A stretch of DNA of 64,000 nucleotides, taken from NCBI RefSeq assembly GCF_042649125.1, contig NZ_JBHRYQ010000001.1:4898001-4962000 (forward strand), given 5' to 3'. Positions 16,255 to 24,471 of the stretch are shown here, piece by piece; positions within the stretch are counted from its first letter, which is position 1; every line of letters begins with the position of its first letter. The notes under the pieces are model-generated. The model searched no databases, was not told where the DNA came from, and saw only the letters and a list, made by a program, of their open reading frames with translations. A program made the translations under genes and the position numbers. This DNA comes from Leadbetterella lacunae. Its GTDB lineage: Bacteria > Bacteroidota > Bacteroidia > Cytophagales > Spirosomataceae.

Positions 16255-18489
16255 TTAAGAATAGTTTTTTAATATCAAGTCTTTTTTTCTGTTTATGATC
16301 GCTTCTAATCTAATACTAAAATCTACGAGGGCTTTTATTTCGGTTACACTTCCTAGTCTTTCGCTGTTTTTAATTAAGATGCCTCCCTTTCCATCAGATT
16401 CTATGTGATAGTAACTGTTACTTTCAAAAAAAAGAATCAAATCATCGGTAAAAAAGCGTCTGATTGAGAGTAGGTTTTCTCCTCTAAGTGTAAATCTTTT
16501 TGCAAAATCTCTAAATGACTTCAGCTTTATTTCTTTAAAATCCGCTAGGTATTGCATTCTTTCAAAAAAATCGCCTTTGTCAAGGGTGAATTGAGGCGTT
16601 TTTTGATTTGTTTTGATATACACCATCGTGGAGTGTAATTGCTCTTCGGCTATAAATGCCCCTTCGGAAAATTCAATATCGAATAGCTTTATGGTTCGCT
16701 CTGGACTTTGTGCAATGTTATACACGTGGTCGATCTGCCTAGTTTTGAAGTAATTAAAGCCCATTAAGAAATAGATATGAAAATCTTGTCTCTTGTTAAA
16801 CTTCCAATCAAAAACGCCAGTGAAGTTACTGATTTCTTGCTGTCTACGTGTCATTCTATCAGGTAAATGAACAAACGGTACCAGCTCTAAGGCTCTTCTG
16901 AGTGCAAACGGATGGTCACTTTCGGCACTGTGGAGGTCAAGTCCGATGACTTCAAACTGCCCGCCTGACTTTTCAAATTTTTGTTCGTAATCCCAAAGGT
17001 TTTCCATCACTGTGTGGTCAACAAACCTACTCTGAAGGAAATCCACAATTACTTTTTCGTTAGGTTTTATTTTATCTAAAACTGCTTTTAACCTAAAGAA
17101 ATTTAAATACGAACTAAAGTACTTTACTGTAATATGAAGCGTGCCATCGTTTTCAAACGATTCTTCGAGGTTGTTTTTCTTAAAATTCTCAAAAAATAGT
17201 TTAAAGCTATTGGTAAGGTATAAATGCACAAAAAACGTAACCACTATACCCACCGTGATTCCTGTGATTAAACTCGTGGCCAAAGTGGTTATAAGCGTCA
17301 CTAGGAAAATGAAAACCTGCTCTTTTCCTATGCTCATTATCTTTTTGAAAGTGGCAGGTGAGGCAAGTTTGTAGCCTGTGTAAACCAATATGGCAGCCAA
17401 AGCTGGGTAGGGGATGTAGCCAAGCTGCTCTTTGAAAACCAAAATAAAGAGACAAAGAAACGCCGCATGGAAAAAGTTAGCAGAGCGGTTAGAACCATTG
17501 TTATTCACATTTACCGAACTCCTGGCTATTACCGTCACTACATTTAATCCTCCCAAAAAACCGGAAACCACGGTGGCAATTCCTAATGCCCTTATGTCTT
17601 TGTTTACATTTGACTTTCTTAAAAGCGGGTCAAGTTTTTCTACTCCTTTTATAGATAGAAGCGACTCGATGGCCGCAATCATTGTGATTGAAAAAACAGC
17701 TACTATAAAATCAAAGTCGGCCAATCTGTTGAAGTTTGGGACAGGGAAATTCGAAAAAATATTGTCCGGTATTTTTATGAAATATTGACTCGGAATTGGA
17801 TGGTCTACACCTAGTTTATTTTCAAAAAAATGGGCTAAGCCTACCGAAATAAATACTATCCACATGGGGGCGGGTATTAGCTGGAAGTACTTACTTCTGA
17901 TTTTTGCATAAAAAACCATAATTAGTAAACTCGCGATTCCGGCTATTGCTGCCGGATGTTGGCCTGGGTCGGTTATACATTCAAAGATAGATTTGGGTAA
18001 ACTTAAAAGAAGCTCAAACGGTGATCCTGTGGCATTTAGGTTCCCAAAAACAATATGAATCTGTTTCGAAATAATGATAATACCTATCGCAGCTAACATT
18101 CCTTGTATGGCCGATGAGGGGAAAAAATCAGTCAGCTTACCAAGGTTTATAAAAGAAAGTAGAAAAATCAATACTCCTGAGACTATGATAGCTGCTAGGG
18201 TTATCAAATATCCCGCTTGCATGTCGCCTGCTCCAAGAGTGGTCACGGCAGTGAAAACGGCTACTACTAGCCCGTTTCCAGGGCCTGTAATGGTTACGTT
18301 TGAGCCTCCTATTATCGAAACTATAACGCCACCTACTACGGCAGAGATAATACCCGCAATGGGCGGAACACCAGAGGCTAAGGCCAATCCAAATCCAAGT
18401 GGAAGTGCAACTAACGATACTACAAACCCCGCAAATATGTTGTTAGGAAGGCTTTTTATAAAAGCCATTTTTGAATTGCTTTCTGTCAT
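16255..18489 (-). CDS. SulP-family anion transporter with a STAS-like region and an unassigned C-terminal domain
   Basis: A 744-residue inner-membrane transporter. The hydrophobic core (about residues 10-430) has SulP hallmarks: NNIFAGFVVSLVALPLGFG at the start, GSNVTITGPGNGLVV, and ARSSVNVNNNGSNRSANFFHA. SulP proteins carry sulfate, bicarbonate or similar anions, and the substrate cannot be told here. A STAS-like segment follows (VIVDFLQSRFVDHTVMENL, then GLDLHSAESDHPF). Beyond it, about 200 residues from HLPDRMTRRQQEISNF onward match no domain I recognise; they contain HIYFLMGFNYFK and GDFFERMQYLADF. This makes the protein longer than plain SulP-STAS proteins. It stands alone, 170 bases upstream of the DUF2126 operon on the same strand. 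Confidence 0.9.
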   Translation of the reverse strand: MTESNSKMAFIKSLPNNIFAGFVVSLVALPLGFGLALASGVPPIAGIISAVVGGVIVSIIGGSNVTITGPGNGLVVAVFTAVTTLGAGDMQAGYLITLAAIIVSGVLIFLLSFINLGKLTDFFPSSAIQGMLAAIGIIIISKQIHIVFGNLNATGSPFELLLSLPKSIFECITDPGQHPAAIAGIASLLIMVFYAKIRSKYFQLIPAPMWIVFISVGLAHFFENKLGVDHPIPSQYFIKIPDNIFSNFPVPNFNRLADFDFIVAVFSITMIAAIESLLSIKGVEKLDPLLRKSNVNKDIRALGIATVVSGFLGGLNVVTVIARSSVNVNNNGSNRSANFFHAAFLCLFILVFKEQLGYIPYPALAAILVYTGYKLASPATFKKIMSIGKEQVFIFLVTLITTLATSLITGITVGIVVTFFVHLYLTNSFKLFFENFKKNNLEESFENDGTLHITVKYFSSYLNFFRLKAVLDKIKPNEKVIVDFLQSRFVDHTVMENLWDYEQKFEKSGGQFEVIGLDLHSAESDHPFALRRALELVPFVHLPDRMTRRQQEISNFTGVFDWKFNKRQDFHIYFLMGFNYFKTRQIDHVYNIAQSPERTIKLFDIEFSEGAFIAEEQLHSTMVYIKTNQKTPQFTLDKGDFFERMQYLADFKEIKLKSFRDFAKRFTLRGENLLSIRRFFTDDLILFFESNSYYHIESDGKGGILIKNSERLGSVTEIKALVDFSIRLEAIINRKKDLILKNYS

Positions 18490-18623
18490 TTAGATTAAAG
18501 AAAATGCTATTTATGAAACAGTAATAAGCTAAAAAAACTTCAGATTAACAAGTTTATAGGGATTTGCTCCACTACTCAGTTTTTAATTATACTGGCCATT
18601 TATATTTTATTTTCATTAAAATG

Positions 18624-19790
18624 CTACAAGCATTCTTCTAAAGTTTCGGTTAGTATTTCTAAGTCTCGCTTTTCATTAAATACATTAATTGAAATTCGGA
18701 TTACATCGCCTCTGTCAGAAACTAAAACATTCTTGCCTTTTAGTGCATTCAGAAAAGACTGCTTATCTACATTTTTAGGTAAGGAAATTCCAAATAAGTG
18801 CTTCGCTCTAAATGCTTCAGAAACTATTTCGCAGCCTAAGTTTCGGAGTTTTTTTATTTCAAATAAGCTAATTTCTTCTATGTAGGTTTTCATGTTTTCG
18901 GGTTTCCAAGCCAATATCTGGGTGAGGCTATCAATAAGCATCGGCATTTGGATAAATTGCGAAAACTCTCCCATGTTGTACCTTTGGGCTTTGGGACGGT
19001 AGGCCTTTGGGTTCATAGACAAAGTGGTGAAGTCGTCGCTTCCTTCACGGTTCATCCATGTTTCTTCAAGTGGGGTTCCTTCGTTATATTTTTCTCCAAA
19101 ATAAGCAAAACCAATACTGTAAGGGCCTAATAGCCATTTGTAAGCTGGGCAAATTATTGCGTCTGCTTTAATTTTAGTGTTATCAAAAGGCTCTATACCA
19201 ATGGATTGTGATCCGTCAATAACTAGTAAGACATCGTTTTCTATGCATTTTTTGCTTATTTGTTCTAAATCAAACTTTACACCATATTTCCAATGGATAT
19301 GTGGCAATACTATAAGTGCGGTTTCGGTATTTATGGCATTTAAAATATTCTGGTTCCAGTCTTGCCCAATGTTTGCTAAACCGGGTGGTTTTAATATCGA
19401 GTTTTGTTCTAAATTAAGTTTTTTAGCAACTTTCTCAAATGCATAAAAATCATTTGGGAATTCATCTCCAATAGTCAAAATCGTTTTTTTGTTTTGGCCT
19501 TTTATTTGAGTTTCTAAATTGGCCGCAACTATAGCTAAACCATAAGAAACAGACGAAATAATCGCAACAGAGTCAGGATCGCCGCAGTTTATTAGTTCTG
19601 CAAAAAGTCCACGTGCAGTATCAGAATCTGTGAAGTGAGAAATTGAAGTTATTTGATTTGGATGCATTTTTTGTTCAATGCCTTTCTTTCCCGCCTCTGC
19701 CGATGACTTTAAAATTGGGCCATAAGCGGCACAGTTTAAATAATGTATGTTAGGGTCTAAATCGAATTTGTTTTTTTGTGAGTTCAGCAT
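18624..19790 (-). CDS. Class V aminotransferase family protein (cysteine desulfurase-like fold)
   Basis: A 388-residue PLP enzyme of the class V fold. The Schiff-base lysine is Lys218 in CPAYKWLLGPYS. The cofactor aspartate is Asp192 in LLVIDGSQSIG, with His166 in LPHIHWKYG before it. The N-terminus (NIHYLNCAAYGP) resembles isopenicillin N epimerase-like and selenocysteine lyase-like members. The mobile Cys loop of true cysteine desulfurases is not evident, so a desulfurase assignment is not supported; an aminotransferase, epimerase or lyase role is possible. TAGCTTTA about 18-25 bases before the start is a weak promoter candidate. It is about 100 bases downstream of the JmjC-like gene on the same strand, with a terminator between them. 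Confidence 0.85.
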   Translation of the reverse strand: MLNSQKNKFDLDPNIHYLNCAAYGPILKSSAEAGKKGIEQKMHPNQITSISHFTDSDTARGLFAELINCGDPDSVAIISSVSYGLAIVAANLETQIKGQNKKTILTIGDEFPNDFYAFEKVAKKLNLEQNSILKPPGLANIGQDWNQNILNAINTETALIVLPHIHWKYGVKFDLEQISKKCIENDVLLVIDGSQSIGIEPFDNTKIKADAIICPAYKWLLGPYSIGFAYFGEKYNEGTPLEETWMNREGSDDFTTLSMNPKAYRPKAQRYNMGEFSQFIQMPMLIDSLTQILAWKPENMKTYIEEISLFEIKKLRNLGCEIVSEAFRAKHLFGISLPKNVDKQSFLNALKGKNVLVSDRGDVIRISINVFNEKRDLEILTETLEECL

Positions 19791-19854
19791 AGAAATTGTT
19801 TTTCTTATAAAGCTAAGAAAAATCTAACTGAAAAAATCAATTCTGTTAAACAGT

Positions 19855-19888
19855 AAAAAACAAAAGAGGCCCATTTTGGTAGGCCTCC
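19855..19888 (-). terminator. Intrinsic terminator after the JmjC-like gene
   Basis: On the minus strand GAGGCCTA (19887-19880) pairs with TGGGCCTC (19873-19866), with one G-U pair and a 6-base loop, followed by TTTTGTTTTTT. It lies directly downstream of the gene ending at 19893. Confidence 0.75.
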
Positions 19889-19892
19889 TTGT

Positions 19893-20792
19893 TTATTTCT
19901 TTTGTAGTTTTTGTATCGCTCTATTTGCTCTTTCTATGGTCTTGTTTTTCTTCCAGTCGAACCATTTGCTGCCTAGTATTTTATTCGCTAGGTCGTCTAT
20001 GTGAGTTTTCAGGCCAACTTGAAGTATTCCGACAACCCTGTCTTTATAGTGAGGGCTGAGCGAGCGAATCGCAAAGCCTAGCCCTGCTGTGTTATATTCG
20101 ATGTGATGCCACCAACCCGAAGGCATAAAAATGGTATCTCCAGGCCCGATAGTGCAATCGATTCCTTGCACATGTGCCAATCCTGGATATTTGTCAAAAT
20201 CTGGATGATTTACATCAATAGAGGTGTGCGTAGAGTACGGATATTGATAAAGTAGTTTTGAGTATTTAGGATCAAAAAGTACCACGCGTTTATATCCTGC
20301 TATTTCGGTCAAAAACACGCAACTGTTGTCCATGTCGCGGTGAATGCGTGTTTCGGCCCCTTGCCCACCAAAAAAAGCAAAAGGCAAAAAGCTTAGCACA
20401 TTATCCGCAATGTTTGGAAACTTGAAATGATTGAGCAACTCTTTTTTATGCTTAAATACATTAAATAAGAACAATCTTTTTGAAGTGGGCTTTTCTTGAA
20501 TTATCTGCAAGTATTCTCCAAACTTCATAGTCATAGGAGCTTTTTTGTACGATCGGTCGTCTTGTCTAGTCTCGCTCTCATCATCAAATACCCCAACCTC
20601 TAATTCTCCAAGTTCTTTTTGGAAATAGTCAAACGTCCATTTGTATACTTGGGCGTCTTTCCCGTATAAATGTTTTATTATAACTGGCTTTTGGGGTTTC
20701 ATATAGAATTCCAAAAAGTCCTCACGACTGATGTTTTCTACTACATCAATTTTGCCTGTTAAATCTAGTTTTGTTGTTTCTAAAGTTTCCAT
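19893..20792 (-). CDS. JmjC-like cupin (cupin_8) protein, probable Fe(II)/2-oxoglutarate oxygenase
   Basis: A 299-residue cytoplasmic protein of the cupin_8/JmjC-like group, most of which hydroxylate proteins or small molecules with Fe(II), oxygen and 2-oxoglutarate. The iron ligands are in TRIHRDMDNSCVF (His-x-Asp) and the distal His in MPSGWWHHIEYN. An N-terminal block REDFLEFYMKPQKPVIIKHL is typical of the family and so is the lysine in AGYKRVVLFDP, where 2-oxoglutarate is usually held. The C-terminal 60 residues are basic and helical. It is monocistronic, with a terminator downstream and a long AT-rich upstream region that holds a perfect 8-base inverted repeat. The target is unknown. Confidence 0.88.
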   Translation of the reverse strand: METLETTKLDLTGKIDVVENISREDFLEFYMKPQKPVIIKHLYGKDAQVYKWTFDYFQKELGELEVGVFDDESETRQDDRSYKKAPMTMKFGEYLQIIQEKPTSKRLFLFNVFKHKKELLNHFKFPNIADNVLSFLPFAFFGGQGAETRIHRDMDNSCVFLTEIAGYKRVVLFDPKYSKLLYQYPYSTHTSIDVNHPDFDKYPGLAHVQGIDCTIGPGDTIFMPSGWWHHIEYNTAGLGFAIRSLSPHYKDRVVGILQVGLKTHIDDLANKILGSKWFDWKKNKTIERANRAIQKLQKK

Positions 20793-21212
20793 TGTATTTA
20801 GTTTTTATGGTAACCAATATTCGAAATGCATAACAAATAAATAACAGTGGAGTGTTCCTGTTTAGTATCAAAATTTCGTATTTTTTTTGAAAAAAATCTT
20901 CAATGTTAGGATTAGTAATATTTTAGAAATTAAACGCTCGTTTAATAGTTATTATTTTTCTTAGAAAAGTTCAAAATAATGTCTGGCGTTATATCTGAGG
21001 TAGTTTATGAAAAAGAAAAATAAATATTAGATGTGTTTTTATAAGAAGAGGTTAAAAAAAAAAGCGGCTGAATTTTTTGTGTGATTTCAGGTTTGCGGGT
21101 GTTTTATTAGCTAAACAGAAGACACCAAAAAGTGCATTTATGGGAATAAAAATAAATTGATTTTTAGATAAAAAAATGAAGGGAGAACTTTTTGAATTTT
21201 AGTGTTTAAGAC
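20793..21212. other. Intergenic region of about 420 bases upstream of the JmjC-like gene, with an operator-like palindrome
   Basis: No open frame longer than a few codons with coding character and no RNA gene is visible. The notable element is ATTAAACG-CT-CGTTTAAT at 20929-20946, two perfect 8-base arms with a 2-base centre, the geometry of a TetR-family operator. It lies about 137 bases upstream of the JmjC-like gene start. No regulator gene is adjacent. The rest is AT-rich with A- and T-tracts. Confidence 0.5.
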
Positions 21213-21243
21213 AAAAAAAGAGGTCATTTTTTAAAATGACCTC
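21213..21243 (-). terminator. Intrinsic terminator after the rhodanese gene
   Basis: GAGGTCATTTT at 21220-21230 and AAAATGACCTC at 21233-21243 are perfect inverted repeats of 11 bases. On the minus strand the stem is followed by a run of seven U (21219-21213). It lies about 20 bases beyond the stop of the rhodanese gene. Confidence 0.85.
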
Positions 21244-21264
21244 TCCCATATTTTTTCTTTAAAA

Positions 21265-21552
21265 TTAAACCGTCAGAGACTGGAAATAATTTACGTCAAA
21301 CCATGAACCTCCGTTGTAGCATTCTACACCTTGTGCCTTTAAAAAAGCTGTGGCCTGTCCGCTTCTGTTTCCTGATGCACAGCATAATATAAGCGGCATT
21401 TCTAAGTTTTTGATTTCCTCTAATCTAGCAGGAATTTCATTTAATGGGATATTTTTTGAGCCCACTACATTGCCTCCAGCAAATTCTTCAAAAGTTCTAA
21501 CGTCTACAATAGTCCCTTGGTTGTTTTTGATTAAGTTCTGTATATTTTCCAT
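21265..21552 (-). CDS. Single-domain rhodanese-like protein
   Basis: A 95-residue cytoplasmic rhodanese domain. The active-site loop is Cys58-Ala-Ser-Gly-Asn-Arg-Ser (CASGNRS), the form expected for sulfurtransfer with a persulfide on the cysteine. Other conserved parts are GTIVDVRTFEEFAGGNVVGS near the N-terminus and AQGVECYNGGSW near the end. A second cysteine (Cys57) directly precedes the catalytic one. Single-domain rhodaneses serve as sulfur carriers or thiosulfate sulfurtransferases; the partner is unknown. It has its own terminator and about 85 bases separate it from the ABC-F gene upstream. Confidence 0.93.
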   Translation of the reverse strand: MENIQNLIKNNQGTIVDVRTFEEFAGGNVVGSKNIPLNEIPARLEEIKNLEMPLILCCASGNRSGQATAFLKAQGVECYNGGSWFDVNYFQSLTV

Positions 21553-21636
21553 TGTTTGTTTATTTTTATTTGTACAAATGTCTGGAAGATTTGATTCTTA
21601 AAAAGTGATAATCGTTACACAACCAAATTGTTGACT

Positions 21637-23274
21637 TTAATTTTTCCTTTCTATTTCTCTTAAGTTTTCTAGTTTTTTGTTTTTCAAGAAACCATTTATG
21701 TCTTCAAAATGCTCTTTTACTCTTTTGTTGCCAAATTCAAATACCTTTTCGGCTAAGCCCGTCAAGAAATCTCTATCGTGAGAAATCAAGATTATAGTAC
21801 CTTCAAATGCATTCAGAGCGTCTTTGAGTATGTCTTTTGTTCTAAGGTCGAGGTGGTTGGTAGGCTCATCGAGAATCAAAAGGTTAACCGGTTGAAGCAA
21901 AAGCTTTATCATTGCTAATCTGGTTTTTTCTCCTCCAGAAAGCATTTTTACTTTTTTGTTTAGGTCGTCTCCTCTAAATAGAAACGCACCCAAAAGATCT
22001 TTAATTTTTGTTCTGATTTCGCCTACAGCTATCTGATCTACGGTGTCAAATATACTCAGTTCTTCGTCTAGCAAAGCCGCTTGATTTTGAGCAAAATACC
22101 CAATTTCGCAGTTATGACCTACTTTTAGTTCGCCATCAAAGTCTATTTCGCCCATTATGGCTTTCACCATTGTAGACTTACCTTCTCCATTTTTACCTAC
22201 AAAGGCTACTTTTTGTCCCCTTTCTATCGTAATGGTGGCATCTTTAAACACCAAATGGTCTCCATAAGATTTGCTCACTTGGTCGGCCATAACGGGGTAG
22301 TTGCCCGAGCGGGGAGCCGCAGGGAACTTAATATTCACCGCCGAAGTGTCCATTTCGTCTACTTCTACGATCTCTACTTTTTCCAACATTTTAACTCTCG
22401 ATTGTACCTGTAGGGTTTTCGAATAAGTGCCTTTAAACCTATCAATAAATTCCTGGGTTTCGGCAATCATTTTTTGTTGGTCGTTAAATTGCTTTTGTTG
22501 CTGCTCCATTCTTTCTTTTCTGAGCTGCAAATAATGCGTATAGTTTACTTTGTAGTCATAAATACGCCCCATAGTAACCTCAATAGTACGGTTCGTGATA
22601 TTATCTACAAAAGCCCTATCATGTGAGATTACGATTACGGCTTTAGAGCTATTGGTCAAAAACTCTTCGAGCCACTGCACCGACTCTATGTCAAGGTGGT
22701 TGGTTGGCTCATCTAATAATATAAGATCCGGGTTTTTCAATAAGATTTTGGCCAATTCAATTCGCATTCTCCATCCACCCGAAAACTCACTCGTAGGCCT
22801 ATGGAAGTCTTCACGTGCAAATCCCAAACCTTTCAGTATTTTCTCAACTTCGGCGTCGTAGTTAACTTCTTCTATCGAATAAAATTTTTCGCTTAAGTCA
22901 GAAACTTGCTCTATTATTTTCATGTACTCGTCTGACTCATAGTCGGTTCTGGTCTCAAGCTGATGGTTGAGTTCGTCAATTTGAACCTGCATGGCATTTA
23001 TTTCGGCAAAAGCCTTACTTGCCTCTTCAAAAACCGTTGCGTTGTCTTCGGTCAGTAAGTGCTGTGGCAAATACGCAACTACGGCATCTTTAGGTGCCGA
23101 TATTTTGCCTTTTGTGGGCTTATTTACACCCGCTATTACCTTTAATAGGGTAGATTTTCCTGCTCCATTTTTACCCATTAGGGCTATTCTGTCGGTATCG
23201 TTAATATTAAATGTAATATCGCTAAAAAGGGTAGTTCCACTAAACTCAACCGAAACACTATCTACTGAAATCAT
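21637..23274 (-). CDS. ABC-F family ATPase (ribosome-associated type)
   Basis: A 545-residue soluble protein with two ABC ATPase domains and no membrane segment, as in ABC-F proteins that act on the ribosome E site. Domain 1 has Walker A GKNGAGKST, signature FSGGWRMR and Walker B LILLDEPTNHLD. Domain 2 has GKNGEGKST, LSGGEKTRL and LLILDEPTNHLD. Between them lies the charged P-site-tRNA interaction linker (KERMEQQQKQFNDQQKMI). The His-switch segments ISHDRAF and ISHDRDF are present. Length and the lack of a long C-terminal coiled coil are closest to the YbiT/EttA-type members. Whether it serves translation or antibiotic protection cannot be told. A TATCTTTG promoter element lies about 25 bases upstream. 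Confidence 0.94.
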   Translation of the reverse strand: MISVDSVSVEFSGTTLFSDITFNINDTDRIALMGKNGAGKSTLLKVIAGVNKPTKGKISAPKDAVVAYLPQHLLTEDNATVFEEASKAFAEINAMQVQIDELNHQLETRTDYESDEYMKIIEQVSDLSEKFYSIEEVNYDAEVEKILKGLGFAREDFHRPTSEFSGGWRMRIELAKILLKNPDLILLDEPTNHLDIESVQWLEEFLTNSSKAVIVISHDRAFVDNITNRTIEVTMGRIYDYKVNYTHYLQLRKERMEQQQKQFNDQQKMIAETQEFIDRFKGTYSKTLQVQSRVKMLEKVEIVEVDEMDTSAVNIKFPAAPRSGNYPVMADQVSKSYGDHLVFKDATITIERGQKVAFVGKNGEGKSTMVKAIMGEIDFDGELKVGHNCEIGYFAQNQAALLDEELSIFDTVDQIAVGEIRTKIKDLLGAFLFRGDDLNKKVKMLSGGEKTRLAMIKLLLQPVNLLILDEPTNHLDLRTKDILKDALNAFEGTIILISHDRDFLTGLAEKVFEFGNKRVKEHFEDINGFLKNKKLENLREIERKN

Positions 23275-23297
23275 GAATTGTTTTTAAAATTAAGCCG

Positions 23298-23305
23298 CAA
23301 AGATA
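23298..23305 (-). promoter_or_regulatory. -7 promoter element of the ABC-F gene
   Basis: TATCTTTG on the minus strand exactly matches the Bacteroidota TAnnTTTG element and lies 24 bases before the start codon. No good TTTG (-33) element is seen at the expected distance. Confidence 0.6.
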
Positions 23306-23481
23306 AGAAATAAGGAAATAGCTTTTGGTATGAAAAAAACACGAAGGATTGAGTTTTTTTGTATCAGCTAAAAGGTGTAGTAAACGCAGAAGGTTAAACT
23401 TTACGGTTATAGCACGTATTGGGTCGTATGTAACTATCGGTAAAGTTGATTTCTTACAACATAAGGCTAAAGATTTTGCTT

Positions 23482-24018
23482 TTATTTAGAAAACAGACTT
23501 TGCTGTGGATTTTCGGTTTGATTTAGTATCGAGATTTGATCGTTGATTTTGATAATGCCTTCTTCAATAACCCTACACGTAATACCTCCATGCCCACGCA
23601 TAGCATTAAAACCTCCGTACCCTAGGTTTTTCTCCATTTTACTACATGGATAGCAAAAGCCCGTCATTTCTAAAGTTGCAGTACCAATCTTAAATTTTTG
23701 ATTTTTTAAGGAATTTAGGTTTATTCCAGATACCACTATGTTTCTTCTGAGTAAAGCTGGGTCTATTTCGGTTAAACCCAAAAAAGACGCCACTGCCGCA
23801 ATATGCTCCTTTTGGATTAGGGTTACTTGGCGTTTTCCTGTAGCTGAAGTTTTGTTTGCTCTGTCACCTTTTAGTCCATTTTTTTCTACCAAAACCTCCG
23901 AAAGGCTATCCATGGGTACCCCACTCTTGGGTCTATTGCCTATCCAAGTTACTTTTCCTGCTTGACTGAAATTTCCAAAAAGGCTCAAAAAAGGATTCTC
24001 TTCTTTATCGGGTGTCAT
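23482..24018 (-). CDS. MOSC domain protein
   Basis: A 178-residue single MOSC domain, the fold of the molybdenum-cofactor sulfurase C-terminus and of YiiM/YuaD-type proteins. Seen features are a beta-rich start (GKVTWIGNRPKSGVPMDSL), GLKGDRANKTSATGKRQVTLIQ, and a C-terminal block MTGFCYPCSKMEKNLG followed by RGHGGITCRV. The conserved cysteine of that last block may carry sulfur, and the CYPC pair is a further candidate. MOSC proteins are thought to move sulfur or handle molybdenum cofactor; the substrate here is unknown. The start is one base after the stop of the upstream truncated haemoglobin gene, so the two are cotranscribed. Confidence 0.92.
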   Translation of the reverse strand: MTPDKEENPFLSLFGNFSQAGKVTWIGNRPKSGVPMDSLSEVLVEKNGLKGDRANKTSATGKRQVTLIQKEHIAAVASFLGLTEIDPALLRRNIVVSGINLNSLKNQKFKIGTATLEMTGFCYPCSKMEKNLGYGGFNAMRGHGGITCRVIEEGIIKINDQISILNQTENPQQSLFSK

Positions 24019-24019
24019 A

Positions 24020-24397
24020 TTAAGCGGTTGGTTTTGCGTTTAGTTTTGCATTCAAAATTTCCCCAATCTCTAAGGCTTTTTTCTTTAAGAAATCAGCATT
24101 TTTCCCTTCAAAAAACTTATCGATGGTGATATACCAATAATAGAGCCATTTCTCAAAAAGTTCGGTGGTGAGGGGATGTGTTTTGTGTCTTTGCAAATGA
24201 ACAAACATCATTCCGCCTGTGTAACTCCCGGTTTGGAATAGCCAGTTTTCCCAAAAGTTATATACTCGCTCCACATGATGCGGCCATTCCTCAAGCGAGG
24301 GCTGAAAAACTGGAGCAAGGTCTTTATCGGCTAAAACTAATGAATAAAATGAATCTACTAGATTTATTACATCGTTTCGGTTTTCTATATCTTTCAT
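24020..24397 (-). CDS. Group III truncated haemoglobin
   Basis: A 125-residue 2-on-2 globin. The group III pattern is seen in FYSLVLADKDLAPVF, the conserved WPHHVERVYNFWENWLFQTGSY, and HLQRHKTHPLTTELFEKWL, which contains the proximal histidine that binds haem iron. The C-terminal helix is FLKKKALEIGEIL. Group III globins are linked to microaerobic or nitrosative-stress physiology in the bacteria where they were studied; that role is inferred here. It forms a two-gene unit with the MOSC protein and is divergent from the GWxTD lipoprotein gene, with 74 bases between the starts. Confidence 0.94.
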   Translation of the reverse strand: MKDIENRNDVINLVDSFYSLVLADKDLAPVFQPSLEEWPHHVERVYNFWENWLFQTGSYTGGMMFVHLQRHKTHPLTTELFEKWLYYWYITIDKFFEGKNADFLKKKALEIGEILNAKLNAKPTA

Positions 24398-24471
24398 AAA
24401 TTTATGTATATTGCATCAACATTTAGAGGCAGCTTTACGTTATCTTTTCAGCAAAAATATTATCGCCTTAC

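Noticed and set aside
18624..19790. Assignment of the class V enzyme as a cysteine desulfurase (IscS/SufS)
   Set aside because: The PLP lysine is present, but the catalytic Cys loop is not recognisable and no Fe-S assembly genes are nearby.
21637..23274. ABC-F protein as an antibiotic-resistance determinant
   Set aside because: Sequence is of the general housekeeping ABC-F type and there is no linked resistance gene or mobile element.
23306..23481. Possible small gene between the MOSC and ABC-F genes
   Set aside because: No frame with a start and plausible protein content; only AT-rich sequence is visible.
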